This document shows, in pieces, positions 23,756-32,910 of a DNA stretch of 64,000 bases; the stretch's first letter is position 1; each line of letters opens with the position of its first letter. Location of the stretch: positions 21,301-85,300 of the forward strand of contig NZ_CANLFS010000013.1 of the NCBI RefSeq assembly GCF_947490095.1, read 5' to 3'. The translations under genes were made by a program, and so were the position numbers. This DNA is from an uncultured Halomonas sp. GTDB lineage: Bacteria; Pseudomonadota; Gammaproteobacteria; Pseudomonadales; Halomonadaceae. Below the pieces are notes generated by a model, which did not search any database, had not been told where the DNA came from, and worked only from the letters and a program-made list of their open reading frames with translations.

Positions 23756-23995
23756 AAGTTCCACCCCTTGCGGTGCTGTTATTACGTTGGCGCTGGCGAA
23801 GCCTCTCCCCGGAGGCAAGCATGTACCCTCCCCTTGTCGCGTATGCCAACGTTCGTTTCAACCCCAAACGCTCGTTTTAATGCTGATTCTTCTAATACTT
23901 TGGTCATACACCCATCCGATATCGTGAACTTTCAGGAGCTTATATAACACCTCGAGGAAGGCATCGACGTGCCTTCAGGCTCAGGATCGAACGGC
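23756..23995. other. Divergent gap between fadL and merR
   Basis: About 240 bases, locally A/T-rich between 23870 and 23950 (runs such as CGTTTTAATGCTGATTC). They must hold the fadL promoter, which I could not pin down. A small inverted repeat, GAAGGCA (23957-23963) with TGCCTTC (23970-23976), lies 20 bases before the merR promoter. Confidence 0.4.
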
Positions 23996-24027
23996 TTGAC
24001 CTTTGTGTAACCCAAGGGTTTTACACT
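23996..24027 (+). promoter_or_regulatory. MerR-type promoter with 20-bp spacer and operator dyad
   Basis: TTGACC (23996-24001) and TACACT (24022-24027) are separated by 20 bases. That over-long spacer is the hallmark of promoters activated by MerR proteins through DNA distortion. Within it, GTGTAACCC and GGGTTTTACAC form an imperfect dyad centred near 24012. It lies just before merR-copA, so the regulator appears to control its own operon. Confidence 0.88.
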
Positions 24028-24057
24028 ACAGGCATGCCATTCTCTAGAGACACCGCC

Positions 24058-24519
24058 ATGAAGGTCAGCGAACTGGCGAAGGGGGCCGGCGTTACCGCCG
24101 AGACCGTGCGCCATTATGTACGCGAGGGGCTTCTGCATCCCGAGCGCCACCCCGACAACGGCTACCAGCTGTTCGCCAAACCCGACCTGGAGCGGCTGCG
24201 CTTTATTCAGCGTGCCCGCACCCTGGGCTTCGGCGTGGCCGAGATACGCGACATCCTCGACCATGCCGATCACGGCGACTCGCCCTGCCCCATGGTGCGC
24301 GACCTGCTGGCCAGCCGCCTGCCGCAGATCCATGCGCGTATCGCCGAACTACAGGCGCTGGCCGAACGCATGGAGCAGGCACTCGAAACCTGGGCCGACA
24401 TGCCCGACGGCATCCCGGATGGCCACAGCCTGTGTCGGCTGATCGAGAGCTTCCCCGAGCCGCTGCAGGCCGATGACACGCGCCTTGCCGACGAACCCGC
24501 CACCGAGGAGAAGCCATGA
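24058..24519 (+). CDS. MerR family metal-responsive regulator of the copA operon
   Basis: A 153-residue protein. The N-terminal winged helix is [20 protein letters not shown], then VREGLL and [10 protein letters not shown], followed by a long dimerisation helix. Cysteines are at 77 (DSPCPMV) and 126 (HSLCRLIE, with His123). The Cys-x7-Cys loop of CueR is absent, and so is the mid-helix Cys near 112 of CadR/PbrR. Metal identity therefore rests on the neighbouring copA. ATG 24058 is chosen because the promoter -10 ends at 24027 and leaves little room for ATG 24034. It overlaps copA by 4 bases. Confidence 0.9.
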   Translation: MKVSELAKGAGVTAETVRHYVREGLLHPERHPDNGYQLFAKPDLERLRFIQRARTLGFGVAEIRDILDHADHGDSPCPMVRDLLASRLPQIHARIAELQALAERMEQALETWADMPDGIPDGHSLCRLIESFPEPLQADDTRLADEPATEEKP

Positions 24520-27212
24520 ACACTACCCACAAGCGCCATGTGCCCGGTATGAGCTGCCAGGGCTGCGTCAAGCGCATGCGCGAGGCGATTCAGGCCGAAG
24601 ACCCCGAAGCCGAGGTGACCGGCGAGCCAGCCGAGAAGCGCCTCGACGCGGTTACCCGGCTGGATGGCCGGGCCCTGGATAGGCTGCTTGCCGAGGCCGG
24701 CTATCCCACGGACGAGGCCCCTGCCGACCAGAGCGAGGCGACGACCGATCAAAGCGAGGCGGCAGCCGACCAGAGCGAGGCGGCAGCCGACCAGAGCGAG
24801 GCGGCAGCCGACCAGAGCGAGGCGGCAGCCGATCAGAGCGAGGCGACGACCGATCAAAGCGAGACGACGACCGACCAGAGCGAGACGGCGGTCGATCAGG
24901 ACGAGTCCCCTGCCGATCAGAGCGAGGCGGCAGACGGTGAACGCGCTACCACCCGCCGGTTCTCCATCAGCGGCATGACCTGCGCCAGCTGCGTCAAGAG
25001 CGTGCAGCAGGCGCTGGAAAAGACGCCGGGCGTGGCCACGGCGTCGGTCAACTTCGGCACCCACACCGCCCAGGTTCATGGCAGCGCCGGTGAAGACGCG
25101 CTGATCGCCGCGGTGGACAGCGTCGGCTACGGCGCCGAGCCCATCGTCGACATGCGCGAGGCCGAGGCCAGCCGTGCCGACAAGGAGCAGCGCGAATACA
25201 AGAAGCGCCTGCACGGCAGTGTCTGGTCGCTGGCGCTGGCGGTGCCGCTGATGGCCAGCATGTTCTTCTTTCATCCCGAGCCGGTGGGCGCCGGTCGCCT
25301 CTACTGGGGCGTGATCGGCCTGCTGACGCTGGCGGTCATGGTGTTCCCCGGGCGTCACTTCTTCGTCAGTGCCTGGAAGAACTTCCGACATCACCAGGCC
25401 AACATGGACACCCTGGTGGCCATGGGCACCGGCACCGCCTGGTTGTATTCCATGGCGGTGGTGTTTCTCGGCGGCTGGCTGCCCGAGGCCGCCCGGGGCA
25501 TCTATTTCGAGGCCTCGGCCATGGTCATCGGCCTGATTCTGTTGGGCAACGCCGTGGAGCTGCGCGCCCGGGGTCGCACCAGCGATGCGCTCAAGCGCCT
25601 GCTCGACCTGCAGAGCAAGACCGCGCGGGTGATTCGCGACGGCGAGGAGCGCGAGATCGACATCGACGCGGTGCGCCAGGGCGACCATATCCGCGTACGC
25701 CCCGGCGAGCGCCTGCCGGTGGACGGCGAGGTGACCGAGGGCCAGAGCCATATCGACGAGTCGATGCTCACCGGCGAGCCGCTGCCGGTGGCCAAGGCCC
25801 AGGGCGATGAGGTCAGCGCCGGCACCGTCAACGGCCGCGGAGGCCTGGTCTATCGTGCCACCCGCGTGGGCAGCGATACCCGCCTGGGGCAGATCACCGA
25901 GCAGGTGGCCAGCGCCCAGAATTCACGCCCGCCGATTGGCGACCTGGCCGACAAGGTCTCCAGCGTGTTCGTGCCCTCGGTGATGATCATCGCCGTGCTC
26001 ACGGCACTTGCCTGGTTCAACATCGGCAGCGAGCCGCGGGTCATTCATATGCTGGTCACCGCCACCACGGTGCTGATCATCGCCTGCCCCTGTGCCCTGG
26101 GCCTGGCCACGCCGATCTCCACCATGATCGGCGTGGGCAAGGCCGCCGAACACGGCGTGCTGGTCAGAAACGGCGAGTCGCTGCAGACGGCAAGCCGCCT
26201 TACCACCCTGGTGGTGGACAAGACCGGCACCCTCACCGAGGGCAAGCCGAGGGTCACCGAAGCCAACATTCTCTCCGGCGATGAGCAGGAGATATTGGGG
26301 CTGGCGGCGGCCCTGGAGCGTGGCTCGGAGCACCCGCTGGCCACCGCCATGCTTGCCTACGCGGAGGAACGCGATGCGACCGACAGCCAGGTCAGCGACT
26401 TTGACAGCGTCACCGGCCGCGGCGTCACGGCGCAGTCCAGCGACGGCCGGCCACTGCTGCTGGGCAATGCCCGGCTCCTGGAAGAGGCCGGCATCGACCT
26501 CGGCGAGGCCCGGCAGACTGCCGAAGAACTGGAGAAGACGGCGCGTACCGTGGTCTACCTGGCGGTGGACGGCAGGCTGGCAGCGCTGTTCGGCATCAGC
26601 GACCCGCTACGCCACGACACCATCGAGGCGGTCAAGCGCCTGCAGGGGGACGGCCTCAAGGTGGTGATGCTGACCGGCGACAACAAGCACACCGCCGCCG
26701 CCATCGCCGGAGAGGTCGGTATCGATGACTTCCGCGCGGGCCTGCTGCCGGAGGACAAGCACGCCGAGATCGAGCGCCTGCAACAGACGGGGGAAGTCGT
26801 CGGCATGGTGGGCGACGGCATCAACGATGCCCCGGCCCTGGCCCAGGCCGACGTCGGCTTCGCCATCGGCCAGGGCACCGACGTGGCCATCGAGAGCGCC
26901 GGCATCACCCTGGTGCGCGGCTCGCTGCATGGCGTGGCCGCCGCCATCGAGGTCAGCCGCGCCACGCTTGCCAATATCAAGCAGAATCTGATGGGCGCCT
27001 TCGGCTACAACATCCTGGGCATTCCCATCGCCGCCGGCGTGCTCTACCCCATCACCGGCACCCTGCTGTCACCGATGATCGCCGGGGCGGCGATGTCGCT
27101 CTCCTCGATCACCGTGGTCAGCAACGCCAACCGGCTGCGGCTGTTCCGCCCCTCCGGTGAGACCGGGGGCGGCGAAGAGAGCGACCGTCAACGCAAGGAG
27201 ACTACCTCATGA
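24516..27212 (+). CDS. copA: Copper-exporting P1B-type ATPase
   Basis: Pumps Cu(I) out of the cytoplasm. The 898-residue protein has two N-terminal metal-binding domains, with GMSCQGC (11-17) and GMTCASC (153-159), separated by ten heptad repeats. The catalytic core follows: TGE phosphatase loop (LTGEPLPV), CPC transport motif in IIACPCALG (Cys524), DKTGT phosphorylation site (Asp568), [20 protein letters not shown], and C-terminal N and MSLSS motifs. CPC with HP and MSLSS indicates the Cu(I)/Ag(I) class. It is in an operon with merR upstream and a micropeptide downstream. Confidence 0.97.
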   Translation: MNTTHKRHVPGMSCQGCVKRMREAIQAEDPEAEVTGEPAEKRLDAVTRLDGRALDRLLAEAGYPTDEAPADQSEATTDQSEAAADQSEAAADQSEAAADQSEAAADQSEATTDQSETTTDQSETAVDQDESPADQSEAADGERATTRRFSISGMTCASCVKSVQQALEKTPGVATASVNFGTHTAQVHGSAGEDALIAAVDSVGYGAEPIVDMREAEASRADKEQREYKKRLHGSVWSLALAVPLMASMFFFHPEPVGAGRLYWGVIGLLTLAVMVFPGRHFFVSAWKNFRHHQANMDTLVAMGTGTAWLYSMAVVFLGGWLPEAARGIYFEASAMVIGLILLGNAVELRARGRTSDALKRLLDLQSKTARVIRDGEEREIDIDAVRQGDHIRVRPGERLPVDGEVTEGQSHIDESMLTGEPLPVAKAQGDEVSAGTVNGRGGLVYRATRVGSDTRLGQITEQVASAQNSRPPIGDLADKVSSVFVPSVMIIAVLTALAWFNIGSEPRVIHMLVTATTVLIIACPCALGLATPISTMIGVGKAAEHGVLVRNGESLQTASRLTTLVVDKTGTLTEGKPRVTEANILSGDEQEILGLAAALERGSEHPLATAMLAYAEERDATDSQVSDFDSVTGRGVTAQSSDGRPLLLGNARLLEEAGIDLGEARQTAEELEKTARTVVYLAVDGRLAALFGISDPLRHDTIEAVKRLQGDGLKVVMLTGDNKHTAAAIAGEVGIDDFRAGLLPEDKHAEIERLQQTGEVVGMVGDGINDAPALAQADVGFAIGQGTDVAIESAGITLVRGSLHGVAAAIEVSRATLANIKQNLMGAFGYNILGIPIAAGVLYPITGTLLSPMIAGAAMSLSSITVVSNANRLRLFRPSGETGGGEESDRQRKETTS
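24726..24935 (+). repeat. In-frame 21-bp minisatellite between the two CopA metal-binding domains
   Basis: Ten 7-residue units of the form DQSEAAA (variants [21 protein letters not shown]) cover residues 71-140. Four central copies are nearly identical in DNA. The tract is acidic, lacks Cys and His, and lengthens the tether between the domains. Confidence 0.93.
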
Positions 27213-27283
27213 GCTGGATCATCAATCTGGCAGGACTCGCCCTGATCGGCCTGATCGCCTGGTGGTTCTGGGGAAGGCAGTGA
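27209..27283 (+). CDS. 24-residue membrane micropeptide downstream of copA
   Basis: ATGA overlap with the copA stop. It encodes [20 protein letters not shown], then WGRQ and TGA: one predicted membrane helix with a Trp/Phe-rich end and a single basic residue at the tail. From memory of the family, the same helix forms the N-terminus of small cupredoxin-domain proteins next to copA in other gammaproteobacteria. Here no cupredoxin domain follows in any frame. It may be a genuine micropeptide that binds CopA, or a truncated remnant. GGAG lies at 27197-27200 within copA. Confidence 0.65.
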   Translation: MSWIINLAGLALIGLIAWWFWGRQ

Positions 27284-27336
27284 GCCCATGCAGGCGACAC
27301 GAGACCGGTGGCGAGGACGACGACCGCAGCGGGGTA

Positions 27337-29142
27337 TCAGGAGACCCGCTCAGCGTGCTCTACCATCAGCTGCAGATTCTCCCTTCCTCGCCAGCGATTA
27401 CGGTTGAGCTTGTAGGCACAGCGTAGCCGGTCACCCACGCCGAAGGCCGGTACCTCGCCGGGCGCCAGCGCCCGGAACCAGATGGCCCGATGGACGACCG
27501 CCCCCAGGGAGAGCTCCAGCATCAGGTGGGTGCCATCGGCCCCCACCGGACGCAGACGCTCGACGATAAATTCGCCCTGGAACAGCGGCGAGTCGAACTC
27601 GCGTCCATAAGGCCCCAGTGCCTGCAGCTCCTCCAGGGTCGCCAGGCTCAGCTGCTCGGGGGTCAGGTCCCCGTCGGTAAGGATCCTGGGATAGAGCTCG
27701 GCGTCGCCCAGCTGCTCGGCCACCGCCTCCAGAAAGGCGGCCTTGAAGGCGTCGAGCCGCTCGGCGGGCACCCCGACGCCGGCCGCACCACGGTGGCCCC
27801 CGAAGCGCGGCAGCGCCTCGGGGGCCAGCTCGAAGGTCCGCTGCAGGGCATCGCGCAGATGCAACGCCTCGACGGAACGCCCGGAGCCGGTCAGCATGCC
27901 GGGGGCGGCGGCCGGCGTCAGTACCAGTGCCGGGCGCCCATAGGCCTGCACCAGCCGGGACGCCACGATGCCCTGCACGCCCGGGTGGCCACTCTCAAGA
28001 AAGACCACGATGGCCGGCGCGTCGGCGGCCAGCGCCGGCATCGCCAGCGCCTTCGCCTCCTCGGCCATATCGGCCTCGATGGCCTTGCGCGACTGGTTGT
28101 CCTGATCCAGCGTCTCCAGGTGCCGCGCCGCCGTGGCGTCATCCGTCGCCAGCATGTAGTGAAGCGCGGCATAGGGGTCGTCGAGGCGCGAGCGGGCATT
28201 GATCCGCGGCCCCATCTGGAAGCCCAGGGTCTCGGCATCGAAGGGCACGCTGTCGGCGCCCAGCCGCTGGGCCATGGCACGCCAGCAGGCCGCCTCCATG
28301 CGATTGATCAATGCCAGGCCATGGGTCACCACCGCCCGATTGGCGGGACTGCCCCCCAGGGAGACACAGTCCGCCACCGTGCCCAACGCCACATAGGAGA
28401 GCCAGGGGGAGAGCTTGGGCGTCTCCCGGGCCAGCACGCCCCACTCGACCAGCACGCCGCGGGTCAGCGACATGACCAGCCAGGCCACCATGCAGCCGGC
28501 GATGGTCGGGTCGGGATAGTCGCAGTCGTCGCGCGTCGGATTGACCACGGCATGGGCCGAGGCCGGCGGCCCCTCCACCGGCAGGGCGTGGTGGTCGCTG
28601 ACCACCACCTCGATGCCGGCGGCCTTGAGCCGGGCGATACGCGGCTCGTCGCTGCTGCCGCAGTCGGCGGTGATCACCAAGCTGGGCCGCGGCGACAGGG
28701 CCAGGGTGCGCTCCACCAGCGGCAGGCTGATGCCATAGCCATCAAAGATGCGATGGCCGATCAGGCTGTGCAGCCTCGCCTCCGGCACGCCAAACAGCTC
28801 ATGCAGGGTGCGCCGGATCACCACATGGGAGGTGATGCCGTCGACGTCATAGTCGGTCAGGATGCCGATATGCTCGCCGTCGACCACCGCCTGGGCGATG
28901 CGTTCGGCGGCACGACGGCCGTCGGCCAGCTTCTCGGGGTGAGCCAGATGGCGCAGGCTGGGCGAGACCAGCGGGTCGAGATCGCCCGGGTAGCCCGCCA
29001 GGCGCCCGGCCAGCACCCGGGCCTGCAGTTCGCTGAGGCCCTCGCGCTGGGCGCGGGCATAGAGGGCGGCATCCCGGGGCCGCGGCAGGATCCGCGGCCT
29101 CAGGCGCTCGCTCAGATCAACGGGGTCGCGTGTGGCGTCCAA
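27337..29142 (-). CDS. recJ: Single-stranded-DNA-specific exonuclease RecJ
   Basis: A 5'-3' ssDNA exonuclease in RecF-pathway recombination and mismatch repair. In 601 residues it shows the DHH phosphoesterase motifs ILTDYDVDGITSHV (motif I), ITADCGSSDEPRI and VVSDHHALP (DHH), then FGGHRGAAGVGV in the DHHA1 domain and a C-terminal OB region. Length is close to the E. coli protein. It is convergent with the copA operon. Confidence 0.96.
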   Translation of the reverse strand: MDATRDPVDLSERLRPRILPRPRDAALYARAQREGLSELQARVLAGRLAGYPGDLDPLVSPSLRHLAHPEKLADGRRAAERIAQAVVDGEHIGILTDYDVDGITSHVVIRRTLHELFGVPEARLHSLIGHRIFDGYGISLPLVERTLALSPRPSLVITADCGSSDEPRIARLKAAGIEVVVSDHHALPVEGPPASAHAVVNPTRDDCDYPDPTIAGCMVAWLVMSLTRGVLVEWGVLARETPKLSPWLSYVALGTVADCVSLGGSPANRAVVTHGLALINRMEAACWRAMAQRLGADSVPFDAETLGFQMGPRINARSRLDDPYAALHYMLATDDATAARHLETLDQDNQSRKAIEADMAEEAKALAMPALAADAPAIVVFLESGHPGVQGIVASRLVQAYGRPALVLTPAAAPGMLTGSGRSVEALHLRDALQRTFELAPEALPRFGGHRGAAGVGVPAERLDAFKAAFLEAVAEQLGDAELYPRILTDGDLTPEQLSLATLEELQALGPYGREFDSPLFQGEFIVERLRPVGADGTHLMLELSLGAVVHRAIWFRALAPGEVPAFGVGDRLRCAYKLNRNRWRGRENLQLMVEHAERVS

Positions 29143-29194
29143 GCCTAGCTCCTCTGGTTCAAGTCTGTGACTGTAGGCCGCTGACCCAGCGAGG

Positions 29195-29211
29195 GGCGCC
29201 GGGGATAGGCC
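29195..29211. repeat. Copy of an intergenic repeat word shared with the radC/coaBC gap
   Basis: GGCGCCGGGGATAGGCC here is identical to 291-307. Both are preceded by a related GC-rich segment containing CCAG and GCGAGG-like words. The whole 29143-29342 gap between recJ and thrC lacks a gene and looks like repeat-derived sequence. Confidence 0.55.
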
Positions 29212-29342
29212 GAAGAGGGGGTCCTATGCCAGGGATGGCATCGGTAGCGCCCAGGGAGGGGTTCACAGCGCCCCCTCGCAGGCCTGTCGCCGGATCAGCC
29301 CCGAGCGGCATACAAACTCGAGGCTGACAGCCACTGGTGACC

Positions 29343-30731
29343 TCAGCGGCGGTTGTCGGCCACGAACTGCTGCACGGCGGAAAGTTCCGCCGGCAACACC
29401 GTATAGCGCTCTTCCCGCTCCAGCAGATCATCCATATGCGGCGGCAGCGGCACGCCCGGGAAGCCGGCCTTGACCACCGCCTCGGCGAACTTGGCCGGAT
29501 GAGCGGTGGCCAGGGTGATCATCGGCACCGTCGCGTCGCCCCGTTCGCGCTCGGCGGCGCGATAGCCCGTGGCGGTGTGCGGGTCGAGGATCTCCTGGGT
29601 GCGATGATGCGCCTCGCGGATCACCTCCAGGATGGTGCTGTCGTCGACGCTGTGACTGGCGAAGCGCTCCCGAAGGCGCGAGAGCGGCGCCTCGGCCAGG
29701 GCCGAGGGCTCGGCCTGGAAACGCTCGAGCAGCGCATCCACGGCCTTGCCATCGCGGTCATAGGCTTCAAACAGCAGACGCTCGAAGTTCGAGGAGACCA
29801 CGATATCCATGGACGGCGCCAGGGTCGCGACCAGCTCCTGCTTGGAGAAGTCGTTGTCGGCCAGGGTGCGGTGCAGGATGTCGTTGGCGTTGGTGGCGAT
29901 CACGAAACGCTCCACCGGCAGGCCCATGCGATAGGCCATATAGCCGGCGAAGACATTGCCGAAGTTGGCCGACGGCACACAGAAGCTGACCTTGCGCCGG
30001 GGCGCGCCCAGCGCCACGGCAGATGCCACGTAATAGACGATCTGGGCCATGATGCGCGCCCAGTTGATGGAGTTCACCGCCACCAGCCGAGTGCCGTTCA
30101 AGAAGGACTGATCGGCGAAGCTCGCCTTGACCATCGCCTGGGCGTCGTCGAAGTTGCCCTCGATGGCGACGTTGAAGACGTTGTCGGCCAGCACCGTGGT
30201 CATCTGGCGGCGCTGCACCTCCGAGACCCGGTTGTGGGGATGAAGGATGAAGATATCGAGGTTGTCGCAGTGGCGGCAGCCCTCGATGGCGGCGGAACCG
30301 GTATCGCCGGAGGTCGCCCCCATGATCACCGCCCGTTCGCCACGCTTCTTCAGGAAGTGGTCGAGGATGCGACCCAACAGCTGCAGGGCGACATCCTTGA
30401 AGGCCAGGGTCGGGCCGTGGAACAGCTCGAGCAGGAAGTGATTGGCATCGAGCTGGTTGAGCGGCACCACCGCGTCATGGCTGAAGGTGGCATACGCCTC
30501 CCTGACGATCTCACGGAACGTCGCGTCGTCGATCTCGCCGTTGACGAAGGGCTTCATCACCCGGAAGGCGATCTCGGCATAGGAGAGCCCGGCCATGGCC
30601 GCCAGCTCCTCATGCGACAGCTCAGGCACACTTTCAGGCACATAGAGGCCACCGTCGCTGGCCATGCCGGTAAGCACGACCTCCTCGAAGGAGAGCGCGG
30701 GCGCCTGCCCGCGGGTACTGATATAGCGCAT
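29343..30731 (-). CDS. thrC: Threonine synthase
   Basis: PLP enzyme converting O-phosphohomoserine to threonine. It starts MRYISTRGQAPALSFEEVVL (ATG 30731; ATG 30734 directly precedes it), the pseudomonad ThrC opening. The PLP lysine lies in HGPTLAFKDVALQLLGRIL and the phosphate loop in GATSGDTGSAAIEG. Length is 462 residues. It lies 34 bases after hom in the same direction. Confidence 0.97.
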   Translation of the reverse strand: MRYISTRGQAPALSFEEVVLTGMASDGGLYVPESVPELSHEELAAMAGLSYAEIAFRVMKPFVNGEIDDATFREIVREAYATFSHDAVVPLNQLDANHFLLELFHGPTLAFKDVALQLLGRILDHFLKKRGERAVIMGATSGDTGSAAIEGCRHCDNLDIFILHPHNRVSEVQRRQMTTVLADNVFNVAIEGNFDDAQAMVKASFADQSFLNGTRLVAVNSINWARIMAQIVYYVASAVALGAPRRKVSFCVPSANFGNVFAGYMAYRMGLPVERFVIATNANDILHRTLADNDFSKQELVATLAPSMDIVVSSNFERLLFEAYDRDGKAVDALLERFQAEPSALAEAPLSRLRERFASHSVDDSTILEVIREAHHRTQEILDPHTATGYRAAERERGDATVPMITLATAHPAKFAEAVVKAGFPGVPLPPHMDDLLEREERYTVLPAELSAVQQFVADNRR

Positions 30732-30765
30732 CATTGTGTTCCTTTGCTCGGGCACAGCCCGGTCA

Positions 30766-32085
30766 TTACTCCTCGTCCAGCGACTCGACGCGAATCCGGG
30801 TCACCGGGCCGGCAACATCGGCCATCGCCTCGATCTGGCGGATCGCCTCATTCATGTTCTTCTCGAGGGTGCGGTGGGTCAGCAGGATGATCGGCACCAG
30901 CTCGCCTTCGGTGGCCTCCTTCTGGATCAGCGCCTCGATGGACATGCCCTGCTCGGAGAGGATGGTCGCCACCCGCGCCAGCACCCCGGGGCGGTCCACC
31001 GCCAGCAGGCGCAGATAGTAGGCCGTGGTGATCTCCTCCATGGGCATGATCGGCAGCTGACTGACGTCCTCGCTGATGCCGCTGAAGGCCAGATAGGGCA
31101 CCCGATAGTGATGCTCGGTGCTGATATCGCGGGCCACGTCGAGCAGGTCGGCCACCACGGCGGAGGCGGTGGGCTCGGCCCCGGCGCCGGCGCCGTAGTA
31201 GAGGGTCGGCCCCACGGCATCGCCCATCACGGCGATGGCGTTCTTGACGCCGTGCACGTTGGCCAGCAGGCGCTCCTTGGGAATCAGGGTGGGGTGCACG
31301 CGCAGCTCCAGCCCCATTTCGGTGCGCTTGGAGATCCCCAGGTGCTTGATCACGTAGCCCAGGTTATCGGCCTGCTCAACGTCCTCGGCGGTCACCCGCG
31401 AGATCCCCTCGGTGTAGGCCTTCTCGAACTGCAGCGGCACCCCGTAGGCGATGGAGGCGAGGATGGTCAGCTTATGGGCGGCATCGATGCCTTCCACATC
31501 GAAGGTCGGGTCGGATTCTGCGTAACCCAACGCCTGGGCCTCGGCGAGCACGTCATCGAAGGCCCGGCCTTCGTCGCGCATATGCGTCAGGATGAAGTTG
31601 CCGGTGCCGTTGATGATGCCCGCCACCCACTCGATGCGGTTGGCGCCCAGCCCTTCGCGAAGCGACTTGATCACCGGAATGCCACCGGCCACCGCGGCCT
31701 CGAAGGCCACGATCACGCCCTTCTCGTGGGCGGCCTCGAAGATCTCGTTGCCGTGTACCGCGATCAACGCCTTGTTGGCGGTGACCACATGCTTGCCGTT
31801 GTCGATGGCGGCCAGCACCAGCTCACGCGCGATATCGTAGCCACCGATCAACTCGACCACCACATCGACGTCGGGGTTGCTGGCCACCTCGAAGATATCC
31901 GCCGTCGTATTGATACCGGTGAGGTCACACTCGGGGTTGGGGGTGCGATAGGCGACCTGCTCGATGGCAATCGGTCGCCCGGCCCGCCGGGCAATGTCGT
32001 CGGCATTGCGCACCAGCACGTTGAAAGTTCCGCCACCGACGGTCCCCAGCCCACAGATTCCTACTCTCACCGGTTTCAATGTCAT
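30766..32085 (-). CDS. hom: Homoserine dehydrogenase with C-terminal ACT domain
   Basis: Reduces aspartate semialdehyde to homoserine for Thr, Met and Ile synthesis. In 439 residues it has an NAD(P) loop GICGLGTVGGGTFNVL and the catalytic core (ANKALIAVHGNEIF; GIINGTGNFILTHM). A C-terminal ACT domain begins at YYLRLLAVDRPGVLARVATI and suggests allosteric control by an amino acid, probably threonine. It is monofunctional, with no aspartokinase domain. Genes run dsbC-hom-thrC. Confidence 0.97.
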   Translation of the reverse strand: MTLKPVRVGICGLGTVGGGTFNVLVRNADDIARRAGRPIAIEQVAYRTPNPECDLTGINTTADIFEVASNPDVDVVVELIGGYDIARELVLAAIDNGKHVVTANKALIAVHGNEIFEAAHEKGVIVAFEAAVAGGIPVIKSLREGLGANRIEWVAGIINGTGNFILTHMRDEGRAFDDVLAEAQALGYAESDPTFDVEGIDAAHKLTILASIAYGVPLQFEKAYTEGISRVTAEDVEQADNLGYVIKHLGISKRTEMGLELRVHPTLIPKERLLANVHGVKNAIAVMGDAVGPTLYYGAGAGAEPTASAVVADLLDVARDISTEHHYRVPYLAFSGISEDVSQLPIMPMEEITTAYYLRLLAVDRPGVLARVATILSEQGMSIEALIQKEATEGELVPIILLTHRTLEKNMNEAIRQIEAMADVAGPVTRIRVESLDEE

Positions 32086-32157
32086 GCTCCTGCTCGCGTG
32101 TCCGCGTTCGTTGTATAGCGTGTCGTGTCCAGGCGTGCGCAGCCGAGGGCCCAGGCC

Positions 32158-32907
32158 TTACTCCTCGAGCCCCAGCATGGCGGCCAGGCGCTCGGCGGGC
32201 ACATAGCCCGGCACCAGGCGGCCGTCGGGCAGCACAATGGCCGGCGTCCCCTGGACGCCAAGTTCCAGCCCCAGATGATACTGCGACTCGACCGGATTGT
32301 CGCAGTCTGCCGAGGCCGAAAGCGAATCACCGCGCTTGGCGGCACTCATCGCCTCGGCGGGGTTATCGGCACACCACACCTGCTGCAGGGTTCGAGCCCC
32401 CTGGCCGCTCATGCCACCGCGCGGGAAGGCCAGGTAGTGAACATCGATGCCCAGCTCGTTGAGCCGCGGCACCTCCTCGTGAAGCTGCCGGCAGTACGGG
32501 CAGGTGGTATCGGTAAATACCAGCACCTCGGCACGACTCTCGGGGCCGCGGAAGATGACCCGCTCCGACTCCGGCACCCGGTCCAGGCGCTCGGCACGCT
32601 CGGCGTTGAAACTCTGCTCGGACAGATTGACCAGGCCCTGCTCGCCGTTGCGATACAGGTCACCGACCAGAAAGTGCTCCCCCGTGGCGTCGCTGTAGAA
32701 GCGCTCGCCGGTTTCCAGGCGCACCTCGAAGAGCCCCTCCATGGGTGCCGCGCTCACGCTGCTGACCGGCATCGCCTGGCCACTGACCGCGAGACGCTCG
32801 GCGAGGCGCTCGGCCCCGTCCTGCTGGGCAACCGCGGGCGCCGACAGCAGGGCCACCAGCGGCACGGCGGACAGGCCGAGAAGAAGGGTCCGGGAAAGGG
32901 TCATCAT
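32158..32907 (-). CDS. dsbC: Periplasmic disulfide isomerase DsbC
   Basis: Rearranges wrong disulfides in the periplasm and is kept reduced by DsbD. A 249-residue precursor with signal peptide MMTLSRTLLLGLSAVPLVAL (cleavage near APAVAQQ). It has an N-terminal dimerisation domain and a thioredoxin domain with the active site TTCPYCRQLHEEV. A cis-Pro lies in GTPAIVL. ATG 32907 or the adjacent ATG 32904 may be used. It is 3 bases after xerD. Confidence 0.95.
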   Translation of the reverse strand: MMTLSRTLLLGLSAVPLVALLSAPAVAQQDGAERLAERLAVSGQAMPVSSVSAAPMEGLFEVRLETGERFYSDATGEHFLVGDLYRNGEQGLVNLSEQSFNAERAERLDRVPESERVIFRGPESRAEVLVFTDTTCPYCRQLHEEVPRLNELGIDVHYLAFPRGGMSGQGARTLQQVWCADNPAEAMSAAKRGDSLSASADCDNPVESQYHLGLELGVQGTPAIVLPDGRLVPGYVPAERLAAMLGLEE

Positions 32908-32910
32908 GGT

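Noticed and set aside
24726..24935. CRISPR-like array
   Set aside because: The 21-base units are contiguous without spacers and are translated in frame within CopA.
27490..29148. 552-codon open frame opposite recJ
   Set aside because: Shadow of recJ, which has all DHH motifs on the minus strand.
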